Source: Rhodospirillales bacterium
GTDB taxonomy: Bacteria; Pseudomonadota; Alphaproteobacteria; JAJFIK01
NCBI GenBank assembly: GCA_021775005.1
Contig: JAJFIK010000090.1
Location: 1 to 44,990 of the forward strand
Direction: 5' to 3'
DNA length: 44,990 bases
Part shown: one piece after another, positions 42,547 to 44,990 of the stretch
How positions within the stretch are numbered: position 1 is the stretch's first letter
How the letters are laid out: every line of letters starts with the position of its first letter
The notes under the pieces: model-generated
Seen by the model: the letters and a program-made list of their open reading frames with translations, nothing else
Databases searched by the model: none
Told to the model about the DNA's origin: nothing
Made by a program: the position numbers and the translations under genes

Positions 42547-42713
42547 GTCGCTTGCTCCCTTCTCAGACTTTCGTCCAAGCGCAAAGGGGCTTTGGGGCAA
42601 GCGATGGGACCGACCCGAGCGAAGTGTGCCAGACCTCGAAAACGTACTCGGCACGGTGACAACGCCAAAAGGACCCGTCCACCACGAGGCGGACTATATA
42701 CTTTGTTCGCCGA

Positions 42714-43373
42714 TTATGAAGCCTGTAGGCGGCCCGCGAGGGCGTCCGTGACAAATTTGCCGCCAATGGCAAGCCCATCCTCGCCAATAGAGTGTCCGAC
42801 ACCGGGGCTCACATGCCATTGCACCCCATAGCCGCCCTGGCTGAGCGCGCTGGCGGCCTTAAACATGGCGTCCACGGGAATCATGGGATCTTGATCACCA
42901 TGAATGAGAAAGATCGGCGGTTTGGCGATGGCTTGATCCAGATGATCGCTACCAGCAAGGGCACCGGAATATCCCAGGATGGCAGCAGGAGGCGTCGCGC
43001 GCCGGAGCCCGCAGTGCAGCGACATCATGGTGCCTTGGGAAAAACCAACCAACACAAGGCGGGATTCATCAAGGCCTGCGCGTTCAAGCTCTTGAGTAAT
43101 GAAGCCATCCAGATGTGATGCGGCGTCCTGCACGCCTTTCCAAGTCTCAGCGGGATCAAGCTTGGTGATGGGGAACCATTGATACCCCATGGGGTTGCCA
43201 TCGCAAGGCTGTGGTGCATTGGGAGCGGCGAAAGCAGTGTTGGGCAAGGCGCGCTGCCAAAAGGGTGCAAGGCCGATGAGGTCGTCTCCGTTGGCGCCAT
43301 AGCCATGAACAAAAATCACCAGGGAATCGGCTTTGCCAGCTGCGGCGGGAAGGCGGGGTCCATCAAGGGTCAT
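42714..43373 (-). CDS. Phospholipase/carboxylesterase family hydrolase
   Basis: A 219-residue alpha/beta-hydrolase of the carboxylesterase/thioesterase (Abhydrolase_2) type. FVHGYGANGDDL forms the oxyanion loop, GFSQGT gives Ser112, and HGDQDPMIPV and GVGHSIG carry the Asp and His. Likely cytosolic, acting on acyl esters or lysophospholipid-like substrates. Its start overlaps the stop of the DNA glycosylase gene (ATGA), so the two are co-expressed. Confidence 0.92.
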   Translation of the reverse strand: MTLDGPRLPAAAGKADSLVIFVHGYGANGDDLIGLAPFWQRALPNTAFAAPNAPQPCDGNPMGYQWFPITKLDPAETWKGVQDAASHLDGFITQELERAGLDESRLVLVGFSQGTMMSLHCGLRRATPPAAILGYSGALAGSDHLDQAIAKPPIFLIHGDQDPMIPVDAMFKAASALSQGGYGVQWHVSPGVGHSIGEDGLAIGGKFVTDALAGRLQAS

Positions 43374-44032
43374 GGATAGGTCTCACTATGGCTTGCTGAT
43401 TTCGCTAGGCGGGTTTGACGAAGATAAGTCCAAAGCACGCGTGCCGCCACCGCGCGCCAGGGGGACCACTTTTCTGCGATCAGTGCCATCTCTTTGGTGC
43501 TCGGTCGCGTTTCAAGCCCCGCTACCAATTGATAGGTGTTTTGCAGGGCAACATCGCCACTGGGAAAAATGTCCGGCCTGCCCAAACAAAACATGAGATA
43601 AATCTCTGCCGTCCACTGACCAATGCCTGGCACGTGGGTCAGGTGCGCGATGGCTTCATCGCTTTCAAGCCGCGCAAGCCTGTTCAGATCCAGGCGCTGC
43701 TCCACAAGAGCGCTGGCTAGCTCCCGCGCGTAGCGCACTTTTGGGCGCGATAGTCCCAAGTTTTGCAGCGAGGTTTCGCGCTTGGCCAAAAGCGTCTCTG
43801 GCGTCAGTGGATCAACGCCCGCTTCCACACGCGCCCAAATGGCCGTCGCCGACGCAACGGACACTTGTTGTGAGACAATCATATGGAGGAGCGCTTCAAA
43901 CCCGCCTTTGCGCGTGCGCAAGGGGATCGGGCCTTCCAGGGCCGCGATTGTTTGGCGCATATGCGGGCAGGCATCCCCTAAATAGGCAACGCCCGCATCA
44001 ATATGCGCGCGCGTGCGGATGCGCGGTGTCAT
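43370..44032 (-). CDS. AlkA-type DNA-3-methyladenine glycosylase
   Basis: A 220-residue HhH-GPD base-excision repair enzyme. The helix-hairpin-helix is THVPGIGQWTAEIYLMF (about 132-148) and the catalytic Asp is Asp160 in IFPSGDVALQ. MIVSQQVSVASA is the family's early helix. It removes alkylated purines from DNA. No regulatory Ada-type domain is attached. First gene of a two-gene operon with the esterase. Confidence 0.92.
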   Translation of the reverse strand: MTPRIRTRAHIDAGVAYLGDACPHMRQTIAALEGPIPLRTRKGGFEALLHMIVSQQVSVASATAIWARVEAGVDPLTPETLLAKRETSLQNLGLSRPKVRYARELASALVEQRLDLNRLARLESDEAIAHLTHVPGIGQWTAEIYLMFCLGRPDIFPSGDVALQNTYQLVAGLETRPSTKEMALIAEKWSPWRAVAARVLWTYLRQTRLAKSASHSETYP

Positions 44033-44044
44033 TCACCCACAGCT

Positions 44045-44776
44045 CTAGTCATAAATATCGTCGTCCAAACGTTCCCCGTCTGGGGTTTCGCCGATGACGC
44101 GCCGCCACCATGGACGATCATCCTCCTCAGCTTCGGGCGGTACACTAGCATCGCCCGCGTAACCACCGCTATCTTCCGGCTCTGGTTCGCGCGCTGCGGT
44201 TTGGTCGCTGCGCGCATAGATCCGTTGTGAAAGCTCCGACAGGGTCGCACGCTCATCCCGCCGCAAACGGAACGGAACATTGTGCGTGTGCGCCAGATTA
44301 AGAACGTCGCCCGGCAAGGTCTCAACCGCGATCGAGGCGGGGACCGAAATGGGGCGACATTCCCACCCTCTTTGCTGCCCGCGGTTCAAAAAATTCCCAA
44401 CTCTGCGGGTGTAATCGAGGCAAAGATGGGTGCGACCATCCACGCGCCAACGCCCCTCCAGAATTTGTGCATTGCGCGCGTGCCAAACAAAGAGCCTGCC
44501 ATCGGCGGCGGTATATTCCACCGCCGCGCCATCCTCAGGATGCACATAGCGATTGGTTTGATTGCGGTACATGGCAGAAATTTCAGTATCGCTATAGGCG
44601 CGCAGAGCGATGAACTGATCGTTAAAAAAAGTTGAGCCCGGATCGCCGCCTTGCAACTGTTCCTGAAGTTTCCGCGCATCGGGCGACATCCCATCATCTT
44701 GGGCAAACGCAGGGGCGGCAAGCGCCAGCAGGGCGGCACAAAGCGCCCCGAGCAGAAACGTATTCTTGAAAGACAT
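44045..44776 (-). CDS. Exported protein of unknown function with acidic C-terminus
   Basis: A 243-residue protein with a signal peptide (MSFKNTFLLGALCAALLAL, cleaved near AFA-QDD). The globular part contains YVHPEDGAAVEYTAADGRLFVWHARN, WRVDGRTHLCLDYT and RGWECRPIS; two Cys could form a disulfide. The last 50 residues are acidic and Pro-rich, then RPWWRRVIGE. No family recognised. ATG 44776 is chosen for the signal peptide. It ends 12 bp from the glycosylase start and may share its transcript; divergent from gluQ. Confidence 0.75.
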   Translation of the reverse strand: MSFKNTFLLGALCAALLALAAPAFAQDDGMSPDARKLQEQLQGGDPGSTFFNDQFIALRAYSDTEISAMYRNQTNRYVHPEDGAAVEYTAADGRLFVWHARNAQILEGRWRVDGRTHLCLDYTRRVGNFLNRGQQRGWECRPISVPASIAVETLPGDVLNLAHTHNVPFRLRRDERATLSELSQRIYARSDQTAAREPEPEDSGGYAGDASVPPEAEEDDRPWWRRVIGETPDGERLDDDIYD

Positions 44777-44873
44777 GGGCCGGATTCCTTCCCGGTTTTT
44801 CTGATGCGCGCTCAAACTATAGGCAACTGTCCAAGTCGTCGAGGCACAAGCCCAAAGCATGCTAGAAGACCCC

Positions 44874-44990
44874 ATGAATCGCAACAAACGCCACATCACC
44901 CGATTCGCGCCCAGCCCGACGGGCCGGCTGCATTTGGGCCATGCCTATTCCGCGCTAGTCGCGTGGCAGGCCGCCCAAAGCAGAGGCGGC
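44874..44990 (+). CDS. Glutamyl-Q tRNA(Asp) synthetase or glutamyl-tRNA synthetase, N-terminal fragment
   Basis: The 39 residues before the window edge begin MNRNKRHITRFAPSPTGRLH and continue LGHAYSALVAWQAAQ. This is the class I HIGH region of the GltX/GluQ group. LHLGHAYSALVAW fits the tRNA-modifying GluQ branch better than the charging enzyme, but the fragment is too short for certainty. The gene continues beyond the window. Confidence 0.75.
   Translation, partial: MNRNKRHITRFAPSPTGRLHLGHAYSALVAWQAAQSRGG

Noticed and set aside
1-44990. CRISPR arrays, rRNA, transposases, integrases, phage genes
   Set aside because: No regularly spaced repeats, rRNA-like sequence or recombinase/transposase motifs were seen on either strand.

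Overview
The window reads as chromosome of an aerobic, moderately GC-rich Alphaproteobacterium; the genus is not determinable by eye. Pointers are a Coq7-type ubiquinone hydroxylase, an ExoD-family protein, a DmeR-like metal regulator, a class-3 ProS, and dense packing with many 1-4 bp gene overlaps. Much of the core is lipid metabolism: acyl-CoA dehydrogenase, FATP-like acyl-CoA ligase, esterases, and a GlpD / lipid kinase / alkyl-DHAP-synthase-like operon.

Layout. 1-20.7 kb: core-type genes (acyl-CoA dehydrogenase; an AT-richer orphan gene at 1691-2761; membrane-anchored FMN glutamate-synthase-like protein; alpha/beta hydrolase; DsbA-fold isomerase-glpD-lipid kinase-FAD oxidase operon; DoxX; esterase; DUF924; EgtB; acyl-CoA ligase; TusA; ProS; amino acid permease; a secreted protein built of four tandem repeats). 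20.9-21.3 kb: a frameshifted, truncated molybdopterin oxidoreductase pseudogene ending beside a short repeat. 21.5-36.7 kb: a metal (Ni/Co and Cu) handling block. 36.7-39.2 kb: an accessory segment with a hipBA toxin-antitoxin pair and decayed mobilisation-like fragments, ending at a tRNA-Leu(CAA) gene. 39.4-45 kb: core-type genes again (ExoD, DsbB, Coq7, GNAT, HNH nuclease, carboxylesterase, AlkA-type glycosylase, an exported protein, and the start of a GluQ/GltX-type synthetase).

The metal block appears to have two control circuits. A DmeR/RcnR-type repressor and an MFS exporter with a His-rich tail face a His-rich exported protein, a HupE/UreJ-type permease and a membrane-anchored protein across a compact operator with overlapping divergent promoters. 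Three CueR/HmrR-type promoters (TTGAC, inverted repeat, 19-bp spacer, TAG-type -10) precede a methyltransferase, an MMPL/RND transporter and a copper P1B-ATPase. No MerR-family regulator is encoded in the window, so it would act from elsewhere. Between these promoters lie a CopA-type multicopper oxidase, CopB, a DUF2231 His-rich protein, a CDF transporter lacking the usual Asp ligands, a Met/His-rich NTF2-like lipoprotein and a cytochrome c.

Three same-orientation copies of a short repeat (21275, 36941, 39209), the last running into the 3' end of tRNA-Leu, suggest that the accessory DNA entered at, or was rearranged around, this tRNA gene. No integrase is visible. Functions are inferred from motifs and family knowledge; no database search was run.
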